DNA of 33,856 nucleotides from Chrysomallon squamiferum (Eukaryota; Mollusca; Gastropoda; Neomphalida; Peltospiridae), in contig CM022676.1 in the NCBI GenBank assembly GCA_012295275.1, forward strand, positions 2,498,313 through 2,532,168. The letters run 5' to 3'. Below are positions 21,988 through 33,735 of the stretch, piece by piece (within the stretch, counting starts at the first letter, position 1; the number at the start of each line of letters is the position of its first letter). Position numbers and translations under genes: made by a program. The notes under the pieces are model-generated. The model worked only from the letters and a program-made list of their open reading frames with translations, did not search any database and was not told where the DNA came from.

Positions 21988-22270
21988 TTATAACTTGATT
22001 TTCACATCAATAGTAGTAATATGTTTTGTTTTCTGTTGATCAACATTATTGTGATTCTGTCTGGTTGGATGTTGGCTCTCTGCTGTATTGTTGCTCACGT
22101 CAGTTTTATTCAGTGAATCAGTGACTGACTGTTGACAAACTTCAGATCTTGTGTGTTCTTCACAGACATCTTTACTGACTGGGTTGATTCGCAGGTTTTA
22201 TATTTGTCTGATTATATGAGTAATCTTCAGAAATTTCATTATCTTCATCACTTCCATGGTTCCAAGACAT
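21988..22270 (-). pseudogene. Acidic/polar open frame with one frame break, function unknown
   Basis: ATG at 22270-22268 begins MSWNHGSDEDNEISEDYSYN and runs to NQPSQ and TAA. With a +1/-2 change near 22170-22190 the sequence continues KDVCEEHTRSEVCQQSVTDS, then through a polar Asn/Thr/Gln-rich stretch to IDVKIKL and TAA at 21990-21988, about 92 residues in all. An in-frame TAA lies just before the ATG and no acceptor is evident. It may be an old cytoplasmic-tail exon or part of another gene. I recognise no domain. The plus-strand frame at 22132-22362 is its shadow. Confidence 0.35.
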
Positions 22271-22553
22271 ATTGTGTGAAGATTAATTACCAATACATAA
22301 AAATCACGCCTTCTCTTATTTTCAATGGTAATGTTAGAAAATCAATTATAACAATTTTATAAACTCTTCCCTTACTTTGTTACAGAATCAGTAATAAGAA
22401 AAATGAAGTGTTTCAAATGTATCAATGTTGATTAAGCTTTATAAGTTCGTCTTTGTTTCTACACTGAAACCTACATATCCATGAACATATTTACTACAGA
22501 TAATATTTTAAAAGTAAATGCGGCATCTCAAGAAAAAAAGAGATGAGACAAGC

Positions 22554-22582
22554 GGGGCTTCCACAACCCAAGTTTCACTTTC
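22554..22582. promoter_or_regulatory. NF-kB-like plus ISRE-like composite site, copy B
   Basis: GGGGCTTCC at 22554-22562 (one G fewer than copy A, a 9-base kB variant) and AGTTTCACTTTC at 22571-22582, identical to copy A. Eight bases separate them, as in copy A. It lies about 500 bases past the stop of the V-set gene, and upstream of the minus-strand exons below 22.3 kb. Confidence 0.35.
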
Positions 22583-22761
22583 ATTTACATTGAGATAATA
22601 GCAAAGGAACTTGAAACCAAATAATGCAGACATAAAATAAATATTGTTGATAATGTTAATTATACTACAAAGACAAAACATGAAAACAAAACAGACAAAA
22701 CTTTAAGAAAAAATAATAAAAAATTAGCCCTCCACTACTGAAAATATGAATCTCGTGATGG

Positions 22762-22767
22762 TTTATT
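22762..22767 (-). terminator. Candidate poly(A) signal of the V-set gene
   Basis: AATAAA on the minus strand 305 bases beyond the TAG at 23074-23072. It lies inside repeat copy B. Weak evidence on its own. Confidence 0.25.
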
Positions 22768-23071
22768 AAGAATTATTTAACATAAAAACAACCATAGGTT
22801 TGACATCTTCGACATATAAGACACTGTATTTTTTAGGTTAAATACGTATATATATTTAGGTATACATATAGATAGATAGATACATAGATAGATGTAATTA
22901 CGTGAGATGTATGTATGTCTAAGTTATCTATGTATTTATGTATCTGTGCATATATATATATATTTGAATATGGAAGGAAAAACACGAAGAGACAAACAAA
23001 GATGTTGGTAGACTACTGAAGAGACGAAAAGACAGTCAAAACTGCTTCACCGTTTCACAGACTTACACGAC

Positions 23072-23184
23072 CTAGAAAACGCTGACTACGACGAGTAACA
23101 CAGAAGAGACTACAGCAACGGCAGTTACAGCAGTTTTGTTACATTCACAATCGATGATATTTTCTTTTACAGTCGATGTGACAT
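23072..23184 (-). CDS. Anchor exon of the V-set gene
   Basis: Acceptor gcctcccaagccag, phase 1. Reads VTSTVKENIIDCECNKTAV, then a run of Ala, Val, Ser and Leu ending VVVSVF before TAG at 23074-23072. A second in-frame stop, GTG TAA, follows at once and is shared with the related exon at 26940-26843. That makes a true 3' terminal exon more likely than an internal exon hit by a nonsense mutation, although GTGTAAGT also looks like a splice donor. Confidence 0.6.
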
Positions 23185-25279
23185 CTGGCTTGGGAGGCAA
23201 CGTTAAATATGTTCATATAATTAATGATTATAAGTCAAGTCAGTATCATCCATGATTACATCGAATATACTAACACAATATTTGATACAATTGTTTAGTC
23301 CGTGTATTCAAATTAATTTTCAACTTCAAGGTAAACACAGTCAACTTTACTGTAAAGATGTGCTGACAAAATAATTATTTAAGACATTACATATATAGTG
23401 TGTATTATCAATATTTTGATAGCTATCCTCATTATTACATCTAAATCTTATAAATTTAGGAGTAACTGTACAGCTTACTAAGCAGTATAAACCACGAGTT
23501 TCAAACTTGTAAAGATATCGGCATCAAATAACATAAAATAAAAATATTGTAGTATCTTTTCTTTCTCTCTTATTGACTTAGATATTTTTACACAAGTACA
23601 AATAGCAGACATCAAACACATGAACATTTCATTTATCTGAAATGGCATCTTCACTTACTTTCTCTAGTAATATTCTATAATCAGTGATAAAAGTAGTGAA
23701 TTCACCCAAATACGTCAACAACTAATATTATATATAAAACCAAGTTTTAACTTTCTTTCGTTGGTAATGTTATATAATCAACAACAAAAGAAATGAAATT
23801 CTCTAAATGCACGACAACTCATAAAAATAAATCATGTTTTCACTTACTTAGTATGTTGATGTTTTCAGAACTTTCAGAGAAATGTTCACTACTATCAAGT
23901 GTGTTATAGCTAATTACACATAAATATTCTCCTGAATCACTAAAAGTCATTCCTGTCAGTTGAATCTGGATAAATGATCCTGATTTGTCATCGTTGTCAG
24001 ACTTTCCTGTCACTGTCGCTCTGGATCCAAAGTTATTTACATCTTTTAAAACAGCTTTACCTCCATTCTTTAGAGTGATAGCATAAGCTATCATAACATT
24101 AGTACTAGGATTGCTGAGAAGTCTTCTGCTCACTGATACAGAAGTAAGTATATCAACCTCACTGATAATGTTACCAAGACTACATCTGACTGTCACAGGA
24201 ACTCCTTCATAAACAGGACGTGGGCTGATTGTGAGTTGGGCGGCTTCACCTGTAAGTAAACACGAACAAAGAAATAACTTAAAAATGTAATAAACGTTTT
24301 CAATGTCAATGTTATATATTTCTTAATCTGAATAACACGTTTTTCATATAAATCGGAAGGAAACATTAATTTTAATTTAATGAGTTTGCTTCCATATTTC
24401 AAATATTTCATCACATATTGTTACGCAATTGAAGAATTTTTCTATGTCAAATTCATAGAATAATAGATTAGTAATGTATTTAAATAAATTTAAACCACTA
24501 AGTTTGAAAAAAAAAAAAAAATGAAACAATAATATTCTCAAGAGATTATTTAAAATGCAAAACATTAATAATAGAATAAGAACATTTTTCGAAATAAAAT
24601 GTAAATAAAAACACAGTATTTAAGAGGAAAGTATAATTGACGGGAGTAATATGATTATATTTTCAAACACACGGATACACTCAGATAGAAAGCAGGACAG
24701 ACAGACAGGCAGAGGGAGAGACTCAGCCATGCACACAATACAAATAGATTTCATTTATATTTCAAAAATAAATTATATAATGTAACGGTCTGAATGTAGA
24801 TATAAATATACTGCAATATCAGTCAGATAACATCGCATGTACATCAAGCAGCTATATTTTGATAAAGATAATCAGTTACAAATAAAAAACAACCACTCGA
24901 GAACTATAAATATATGACACCCAACACTGCACTTATCCAAACTAAAAATCACTTATAAACCTGTTTATAAAATACTTGTATTTAGAGCTAAACAAAAACA
25001 GTTGAAGTCAATGTTAAACTTGTTAATAAAATAACAGTCATTGTTGTGGACATCGTTAAACAATCTAAGAACAACGTAAATGAAGAAATGTAACACTAAC
25101 AGATAAAAAAGAAATCAGTTCAAAAACCTATTTATAAAATACTTCATCGTCTCATCGACATGTCTGTGAAAGACAAGTGTTATAGTTATTAAGACATAAA
25201 AAAAAACAAATAAATAGAACTTACCAGTTGAAGTCAATGTTAAACTTGTTAATAAAATAACAGTGATTACTGTGGACAT
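23072..25279 (-). CDS. Single V-set-like Ig protein with tail-less hydrophobic C-terminus (three exons)
   Basis: Exons 25279-25225, 24249-23848 and 23184-23072 join in frame through two phase-1 introns to give 189 residues and no break. Residues 1-18 are a signal peptide. Residues about 23-152 are a V-type Ig domain with Cys41 and Cys129, the latter in the F-strand signature DSGEYLC. Residues 164-189 are DCECNKTAV plus a Val-rich hydrophobic run ending at the stop, with no basic tail. The Ig domain lacks the usual core Trp and resembles the IgSF domain of molluscan FREP-type lectins, but no fibrinogen or lectin domain follows. It should sit on the cell surface, by a tail-less span or a GPI anchor. 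Best-supported intact gene of the window. Confidence 0.7.
23848..24249 (-). CDS. V-set-like Ig domain exon
   Basis: Acceptor gtttacttacag, donor ACTAA|gtaagt, 402 bases, phase 1-1. Begins EAAQLTISPRPVYEGVPV, then TVRCSLGN (B-strand Cys), LKNGGKAVLKDV, GSFIQIQLTGMTFSDSGEY and LCVISY (F-strand Cys). Cys-to-Cys spacing of 88 residues is on the long side for a V domain. The core Trp is absent; IAYAITL fills that region. Open and unbroken. Confidence 0.85.
25000..25053 (-). pseudogene. Duplicate of the signal-peptide exon, splice donor lost
   Basis: Reads MSTTMTVILLTSLTLTST and is nearly identical to the exon at 25279-25225. The sequence after the last codon is TGTTTTTG instead of TGgtaag, so it cannot splice at the same place and soon meets a stop. 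The upstream CTTAG plus a T-rich leader is also duplicated. The tandem unit is about 225-230 bp: the stretches TTTATAAAATACTT near 24964 and 25132 repeat too. Confidence 0.75.
25225..25279 (-). CDS. Signal-peptide exon of the V-set gene
   Basis: ATG at 25279-25277, reading MSTVITVILLTSLTLTST then Gly across the phase-1 junction; donor CAACTG|gtaagt. A typical short secretion signal with a hydrophobic core ILL..L.L. The ATG is preceded by tttttcttag and a T-rich leader, so a 5' UTR intron is possible. The duplicate at 25053-25000 keeps the same start. Confidence 0.75.
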
Positions 25280-25833
25280 GGTTAAAAAAATCTAAGAAAA
25301 ACGGAAACGAAGACGTGTAACAGCGGGTCATGTGACCGGTGACATAAAGAAACTATACCCTCTGTGATTGTTGTCTCCCCTAGTCTACTGTAAAATCTAA
25401 GAAATAAAATCTGCGATTAAAGCACTGACTTAGTTTTTTTAACTGTAAATAATCTTTATAAACTGTTGAATGGTCTGCACATATCGAGACAGTTGTTGCA
25501 CACTCAACAGGAGATGTTATTGTTTTATTTTAAATACAAGGCGCTAGTCAAGCACTGGAAGAAAGCAGATACGAAATAACATGAAAATGAAAGAGAATAG
25601 AAGAATACACAAATGGAAGGGGAGAAGAAAGTATAAGAAAGGAGAAAGAGAAGAAAACAGAATTTAGAACATATAATCTATTTATGCTTTATAAATATTA
25701 TAAATAATTACTTTTGTCCACTGTTAAAGATTTTCCTGTCTAATTATAAATAACTATCTCACAATCCTTTGTAAAACATTTCACATTTAAATAGACTTTA
25801 AGATTAAATTTATTAAACAACAATAACAATGAA

Positions 25834-25881
<48 letters not shown>

Positions 25882-25882
25882 A

Positions 25883-25913
<31 letters not shown>

Positions 25914-26842
25914 AGTAAATGCACTTCACAGGTACTGATAGTAAAAAAAGATTAAAAGTAAGATTTTATTAATTCATATAAATAAAGGCTGCTTTCATTT
26001 CAGTACTTGATATATTATTTAAAATTCAGAAGCTTATAAGGGTAGAATATTACGTTAGCTAGTTGAATAATTAAAGCAGTGCGTTTAATCTAATTTAAGC
26101 ACGAATTAAATCTCTAATAAGATTGGCAAAGAGTTAATAAATTAAGAAGTTAATATATTCTGTTAAACAAAATAACCAACACACTGAAGAATGATAAGAA
26201 CATGAAAGGGAAAATAACTGTCGACGAAGCTTTTAAAACAATTCGTAAAATAATTCTTGAGGAAGCTTTCAAAACAATTCGTTTTTTCTTTTTTTCTTTA
26301 TTCATTGCGCTGATTTGTTGTTCTCTTTATTTTGTATAAGTGCAGTGTTGGGTGTCATATATTTATAGTTCTGCAGTGGTTGTTTTATATTTATAGCTGA
26401 GTATCTTTATCAGGTATCTGTGTCAGGTACATGCGATGTTATCTGATTGATGCTGCAGAAAACTAATACACATATTCAGACGGTTACATTATATAATTTA
26501 TTTTTGAAGTATATAAATACTCAGTAGTATTAAATACTCAGGCTTTCTTTCATTGAATTTGCTAGTGGGGGTATTCTTCTGTGAAAGTGTTTTTTAATTC
26601 TCATAAACTATAGGATTACTTAAGAGAGAAGACTGCAATACAGATATATAGTAACACAATTAAAGCGCTCATCCGGATCACTCAGGGGTTTGTTCACAAT
26701 AGATTAACGTTGGCTGGACGAGAGTTTCAAATGGTGCCGGTTTTCTTATAGTAATTGTTTGAAGGGTCGTGAAAAAGCAACCAGACAAAGCTCAGTGAAG
26801 GAAGATATGTAGGACAGACACACAGACAGAGAGTAAGTAGAC

Positions 26843-26940
26843 TTACACGAAGATGACCACGCCGACTGCCACGAGTAGCATGAAACAGACTGAGTGAACA
26901 GCAGCCACGGCATCTGTGGGCTTGGAAATAGCCGGTACAC
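26843..26940 (-). CDS. Anchor exon of an upstream paralogous receptor
   Basis: Acceptor gaattag, phase 1. Reads VPAISKPTDAVAAVHSV, then CFMLLVAVGVVIFV and TAA at 26845-26843. It ends right after the hydrophobic run, as the V-set gene does, and shares the terminal GTGTAAGTCT with it. It lies upstream of the V-set gene's start, so it should close a neighbouring gene whose 5' part lies to the right, in or beyond the satellite. Confidence 0.5.
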
Positions 26941-27227
26941 CTAATTCAATAATACATGATAATGAGGAAAGTCAACATGTTCAACGTATTAGACGCAATA
27001 TGTGACTGTAAAACAAAAAGATGTACGTTGGAATTCGTGGCGAAGATTAAAATGTTCAAGTATATTGTAAAAATGATTTAGCTAAATTGCAGAAATATTG
27101 TTTTCGTTATGTTATTTTCATGGTATTGATTAAGTACTTTTATTTAATTATAGTGATAGATTATATAGATTCAATCGCTGATAAACAGACAACGAAGTAT
27201 ATAGTTATATATAATATAATACATACA

Positions 27228-27306
27228 TAGATAGACTGATAGATAGATACATGGATGGATGGATGGAGAGACAGACAGACAGACTGAGAGACACACAGAC
27301 AGACAG
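27228..27306. repeat. GATA/GATG/GACA compound microsatellite
   Basis: Tetranucleotide runs GATA, then GATG, then GACA. A shorter GATA run lies at 22868-22890. Confidence 0.9.
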
Positions 27307-27840
27307 AAGATAAAAGTCTATATTATAACGAATCTTATGTCATAATTAAATAAATTAAACACTCATGACAATTTCAGTTTCAGTGGTACTTATTAATGAT
27401 TAAGCCAATCTGTTACCTCATCAGCATGAAATAAGACAAAATTAAAATAAAATATTGCAAAACAGAACAGAAAAGCTATTATCAAGATTTACGATAAGTG
27501 TTAATTGTTATTTATTTATAGTCACATTATTGGACTGCGAATTGAACTGAACCTTTTTGAGTTAAATGAATACATTTCTCAAGAGTATTTATTTGGAAAA
27601 AAATAATGTCGTTTTGATCGCATCATCTAAGTGATTTGTATTTCATTAGATATAAACTATTTGTAAGTAAACTTAATGAATAAAAAATGTATCACAATTT
27701 CAGCGTCTCAGTATCTGTTTCACAATATAAACGACGTTGTTCGTTAGCACAATCAAATTACACTAAATGTAAAATATACTAAATGTGCTCACCCGAAACA
27801 GAAATCAAAGTCTCCTTGTTACAAACAAAATTAAACTTAC

Positions 27841-27875
27841 TTGAATTTCAGTGGTAACTTCTACGTATGTGGTTC
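27841..27875 (-). CDS. Thr-rich stalk micro-exon of the upstream paralog
   Basis: Acceptor gttttag, donor ATTCAA|gtaagt, 35 bases, phase 1 in and phase 0 out. Reads TTYVEVTTEIQ. A following segment at 27814-27793 (ETLISVSG, donor gtgagc, phase 1) would bridge in phase to the anchor exon at 26940, but the gap of 26 bases is too short for an ordinary intron. The exact structure is therefore unclear. Confidence 0.3.
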
Positions 27876-28414
27876 CTAAAACAAAAAAACAAAATGATCA
27901 ATTACGTAATCCAATAAGCAGAGTTCTACAACAAATGGCAAAACATACAGATTAACAAGTTGAAACTGGACATAACAACGTTATAGTCGCTGCTATTTTC
28001 TTCCATTAAATTGTTAATGTACTTACGTATATTCTCTGTTTCTTATGTAATTGTTTATGTACTTGCTTTCTTGCTTCCTTAGGTTATTATTTACGTACTT
28101 AATTTATTTCCTACTTGGATAATTGTTAATGTACTTAGTTACATTCTTACTTACTTAGGTAATTATTTAAGTACTTACTTGCTTTCTTGCTTACTTAGAT
28201 AATTATTTACGAACTTACGTTCTTTCTTACTTTGGTAACTGTTAATGAACTTACTTATATTCTCACTTACTTAGGTAATTATTTACGTAGATACTTGATT
28301 TCTTGATTCCATAGGTATTTGTTATAGTTCCTAGTCACATTCTCACTTACTTAGTTAATTATTTATGTACTTACTATCTTTCTTTATTACTAAGATAATT
28401 TGTTACTAATTTAA

Positions 28415-28765
28415 TAGCTTACGTAAATACTTTCCTAAGTAAGCAAGAAAACAAGTAAGTACGTAAATAATTACCTAAGTAAGTGAGAATGTAAGTAAGT
28501 ACGTTAACATTTATCTAAGTAAGAAACGAAGTAAATAAGGACGTAAATAATTACCTTAGTAAGCAAAAAAGGAAGTAAGTACGTAAATAAATACCTAACG
28601 AAGAAAGAAAGATAGTAGGTACATAAACAATTAACTAACTAAGCAAGGAAGCAAGCACGTTCGTAGATAATTACTAAAGTAAGTGAGAATGTAAGTAAGA
28701 ATTATAACAAATACCTTAAGAGTCATGAAAACCAATAAGTACGTATCTAATTATCTAATTAGAAA
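28415..28765. repeat. Inverted segment within the satellite
   Basis: Here the plus strand reads AAGTAAGTACGTAAATAATT and CTAAGTAAGTGAGAATGTAAG, the reverse complement of the flanking units, for about three units. Orientation returns to forward after about 28765. Confidence 0.85.
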
Positions 28766-31700
28766 TACCTAAGTATTTACGTACATACTTAATTTGTTTC
28801 TTACATAGATAATTGTTAATGTACTTACTTACATTCTCGCATACTTAGTTACTTGTTTCCTTGCTTACTTAGGCCATTATTTACGTACTTACTTACTTTC
28901 CTTCTTACATAGATAATTGTTAATGTACCTACTTATATCCTCACTTACGTATGCTCCTAGTTACTTACTTACTCTCTTCCTTGCTAACATACCATTATTT
29001 ACGTAATTATTTGCTTTCTTACTAAGAAGATTATTAATGTACTAACATTCTCACTTACTTAGGTTACTATTTACTTACTTACTCGATTCCTTTCTAACTT
29101 ACGACATTATTTACGTAATTACTTACTTTCTTACTTAGATAATTGCTAATGTACTTAGTTGCGTTCCCACTTACTTAGTTCATTGCTTCTTTGATTACAT
29201 AGGTCATTATTTACGTACTTAATTACTTTCCTTCTTACTTAGATAACTATTAATATACTTCCATACATTCTCACTTACTTAGTTATTTTCTTTCTTGCTT
29301 ACTGAGGTAATTATTTACGTTCATACTTACTTTCTTTCTTACATAGATAATTATTAATGTACCTACTTACATTCTCACATACTTAGGTTAATATTTACAT
29401 ACTTACTAGCTTCCTTGATAACATAGGTCATTATTTACGTTCTTATTTTCTTACATAGATAATTGTTAATGTAATTAATTGCATTCTCACTTCGTTACTT
29501 GCTACCTTGCTTACTTAGGACATTATTTAAATACTTAGTAACTTACTTTCCTACTTAGATAATTGTTAATATACTTACTTACATTCTAACTTACTTAGAT
29601 CATTATTTATTTACTTACTCGCTTCCTTGCTTACTTAGGCATTATTTACGAACTTATTTACTTTTTTAGTACGATGATTGTTAATACATTTAGTTACATT
29701 GTCACATACATAGTTACTTGCTTTCTTGTTAACTTAGGTCATTATTTACGTACTTACTTTCTTTCTTAGATAACTGTTAATTTACTTACTTACGTTCTAA
29801 CTTACTAAGTTGCTTGCATCCTTGCTTACATAGGCCATTATTTGTGTACTTACTTCCTTTCTTAATTAGATAATTGTCAATACATTTTACTTACATTCTC
29901 ACTTAGTTAGGTTACTATTTATTAACTTACTCGCTTCCTTGCTAACTTAGGCCATTATTTACGTACTTACCTACTTTCTTACTTAGATAATTGCTAATGT
30001 ACTTACTTATATTCTAACTAAGTTAGTTATTTGCTTCCTTGTTTACTTAAACCATGGTTGAAGTACATACTTTATTTATTACTTAGGTAATTGTTAATGT
30101 ACTTACTTACATTCTGACTTACTTAGGTTACTATTTACTTACTTACTCGCTTCCTTGGTAACATAGGCCATTATTTACGTACTTACTTACTTTATTACTT
30201 AGATAATTGTTAATGCACTTAGTTTCATTCTCAGTTACTTAGTTACTTCCTTCTTTGATTACTTGTGTGATTATTTACGTACTTAATTGCTTTCCTTCTT
30301 CCTTAGATAATTGTTAATGTACTTACTTACATTCTCACTAACTTAGTTACTTGCTTCCTTGCTTACTTACGTCATTATTTACGTACTAACTTACTTTCTT
30401 ACTTAGATAATTGTTAATATACTCTCTCACATTCTCACTTACTTAGGTTTCTATTTACTTACTTACTCGTTTCCTTTATAACATAGGTGTTTATTTACGT
30501 TCTTACATTCTTACTTACATAATTTTAAAGTGATTACTTGCATTCTCACTTCGTTACTTCCTACCTTGCTTACGTAGGACATTATTTAAATACTTACTAA
30601 CTTACTTTCCTACTTAGATAATTGTTAATATACTAATTTACATTCTATCTTACTTAGGTTATTATTTACATACTTACTCGCTTCCTTGCTAACTTAAGCA
30701 TTATTTACGAACTTATTTACTTTCTTAATTAGATAATTGTCAACATATTTACTTATACTCTCACTTACATAGGTTACTATTTACTAACCTACTCGCTTCC
30801 TTGCTAACTTAGGCCATTATTTACGTACTTACCTACTTTCTTACTTAGATAATTTCTAATGTACTTAATTACATTCTCACTTATTTATGTTACTATTTAT
30901 TTACTTACTCGATTCCTTGCCAACTTAGGTCATTATTTAAGTACTTACTAACGTTATTACTGAGATAATTGTTAATGTACTTACTTACATTCTCAATTCG
31001 TTAGGTTACTATATACTTACTTACAAGCTTCCTTGCTTACTTAGGTCATGACTTACGTACATACTTACTTTCTTTCTTACTTAGATACTGGTAATATACT
31101 TACATACATTCTCACTTTCTTAGTTATTTGCTTCCTTTCTTACTTAGGTCGTTATTTACTAACATACTTATTTACTTTCTTTTTCTTTTTCATAACTGTT
31201 AATGTCCTTACTTAATTTCTCACTTAACTTAGGTTACTATTTACTTACTCGCTTCCATGCTAACCTAGACCATTATTTACGTACTTACTTAATTTGTTAC
31301 TTAGATAATTGTTAATGTAATTACTTACATTCTCAGTTACTTAGTTACTTGCTTCCCTGCTGACTTAGGCCATTATTTACGTACATACTGTCTTTCTTTC
31401 TTAGATTGTTATTAATGTACATTCTTGGATTCTCACTTACTTAGTCACTTGCTTCCTTGCTCACTTAGGCCATTATTTACGTACATACTACTTTCTTTCT
31501 TACTTAGATAATTATTAATGTGGATTCTTGGATTCTCATTTACTTAGTCACTTGCTTCCTTGCTCAACTTTAGGCCAACATTTACGTACATACTTTTTTG
31601 TTACTTTCTAATTTTAGATAATTACATTACATTTCTGATTTCCTTAGTTACTTGTTTCCCTATTAACTTAGGTCATTATTTAAGTATTTTAACTACTTTT

Positions 31701-32104
31701 CTGACTTACATAGATAATTGCTAATGTATTTACTTACATTCTCATTTACAATAGGTTTATTTTTGCTTACTTACTTGCTTCCTTACTTACTCTTGTCATT
31801 ATTTACGTACTTATTTAATTTCTTAATTAATTTCTAATGTCTTTACTTACATACACAATTAACTTAGGTTACTTTCTACTTCCATTTGCTTACTTAGGTT
31901 ATTATTTAATGTACATACGTACTTTTTTAATTAGATAATTGTTAATATACTTACTTTACATTCTACTTAGGTTACTATTTTACTTCCTTCTTTACCTTTG
32001 ATACCTAATGTCATAATACTTTGTTTCTTGCATTTTACTTAGATAATGGTTTATGTAATTATTTTACATTCTCACTTACTTAGTTTAGTTCATTCATTTG
32101 CTTA

Positions 32105-33735
32105 CTTATACATTATTTACGTACATACATACTTTCTTCCTTACTTAGATAATTGTTAATGTAATTACTTACATTCTCAGTTACTTAGTTACTTGCGTCC
32201 TTGCTCACATAGGCCATTATTTACGTACATACTTTCTTTCTTACTTAGATAATTAATAATGTAATTAGTTACATTCTCATTTTCTTAGTTACTAGCTCCA
32301 CTGCTTACTTACGTCATAATTTAAGTACTTACTTACATTCTGACATTGTTAGATAATTGCTAATGTATTTACTTACATATTTTTCTATTTATTTAGCTTA
32401 CTTTCTTAGGTTACTATTTACTCCCTTACTCGCTTCCTTGCTAACTAAGGTCATTATTTACGTACTTACTTACTTTCTTACTGAGATAATTGTTGATGTA
32501 CTTACTTACGTTCTCACTTACTTAGTTACTTGCTTCCTTGTTCAAATAGGCCATTATTTACGTACATACTTTTTTCTTACTTAGATAATTATTAATGTGG
32601 ATTCTTGGATTCTCACTTACTTAGTCATTTGCTTCCTTGCTCACTTAGGCCAACATTTACGTACATACTTTCTTTGTTACTTTCTAATTACATACATCCT
32701 CATTTCCTTAGTTACTTGTTTCCCTGCTAACTTACGTCATTATTTAAATACTTAACTACTTTCTGACTTACTTAGATAATTGCTAATTTATTTACTTACA
32801 TTCTCATTTACAAAGGTTGCTCTTTACTAACTTACTCGCTTCCTTGCTAACTTATGTCATTATTTACGTACTTACGTACTTTCTTACTTAGATAATTTCT
32901 AATGTCTTTACTTACATACACAATTACTTAGGTTACTATCTACTTACTCGATTCCTTGGTATCTTAGGTTATTACTTGATAATTACGTAATTTTTTAATT
33001 AGATAATTGTTAGTGTACTTACTTACATTCTCACTAACTTAGTTACTTGCTTCCCTGCTTACTTAGGTGATTATTTACGTACATACTTTCTTTCTTACTT
33101 AGATAATTGTTAATATACTTACTTATATTCTCACTTACTTAGGTTACTATTTACTTACTTACTCGCTTCCTTGCTACCTAAGGTCATAATCTACGTAGTT
33201 ACTTGCATTCTTACTTATATAATGGTTTATGTAATTACTTACATTCTCACTTACTTAGTTGCTTCATTCCTTGCTTACTTAGGTCATTATTTACGTACAT
33301 ACATACTTTCTTCCTTACTTAGATAATTGTTAATGTAATTACTTACATTCTCAGTTACTTAGTTACTTGCGTCCTTGCTCACATAGGCCATTATTTACGT
33401 ACATACTTTCTTTCTTACTTAGATAATTAAAAATGTAATTAGTTACATTCTCATTTTCTTAGTTACTAGCTCCACTGCTTACTTACGTCATAATTTAAGT
33501 ACTTACTTACATTCTGACATTGTTAGATAATTGCTAATGTATTTACTTACATTCTCGCTTTCTTAGGTTACTATTTACTCCCTTACTCGCTTCCTTGCTA
33601 ACTAAGGTCATTATTTACGTACTTACTTACTTTCTTACTGAGATAATTGTTGATGTACTTACTTACGTTCTCACTTACTTAGTTACTTGCTTCCTTGTTC
33701 AAATAGGCCATTATTTACGTACATACTTACTTTCT
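32105..33735. repeat. Higher-order duplication inside the satellite
   Basis: The stretch from about 32110 to 32560 recurs at about 33295 to 33745 almost without change, including the variants ACTTGCGTCCTTGCTCACAT and AGTTACTAGCTCCACTGC, at an offset near 1190 bases. A second pair, GTGGATTCTTGGATTCTCA near 31520 and 32597, has an offset near 1080 bases. Confidence 0.85.

Larger units (their letters stand above)
22490..22800. repeat. Segmental repeat, copy B (direct copy of 1-590)
   Basis: Lacks the 280-base tandem-repeat insertion of copy A. It carries the second composite regulatory-like site and, at 22762-22767, an AATAAA on the minus strand about 305 bases past the stop of the V-set gene. 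Confidence 0.8.
24757..26510. repeat. Inverted repeat pair around the signal-peptide exon
   Basis: 24757-24940 and 26330-26510 are reverse complements with moderate divergence. Shared landmarks are TTATATAATGTAAC, GATAACATCGCATGTAC and ACTATAAATATATGACACCC followed by AACACTGCACTTAT. Arms of about 180 bases are separated by 1.4 kb that holds both signal-peptide copies. They could be two copies of one mobile element in opposite orientation. No other gene is seen in 25380-26842 apart from (AAT)n/(AAAT)n tracts at 25834-25910. Confidence 0.75.

Noticed and set aside
22132-22362. 76-residue plus-strand frame
   Set aside because: Shadow of the better minus-strand frame at 22270-21988.
32357-32584. 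75-residue hydrophobic plus-strand frame (Leu-Thr-Tyr rich)
   Set aside because: Translation of the TTAC satellite; neighbouring units do not keep the frame.
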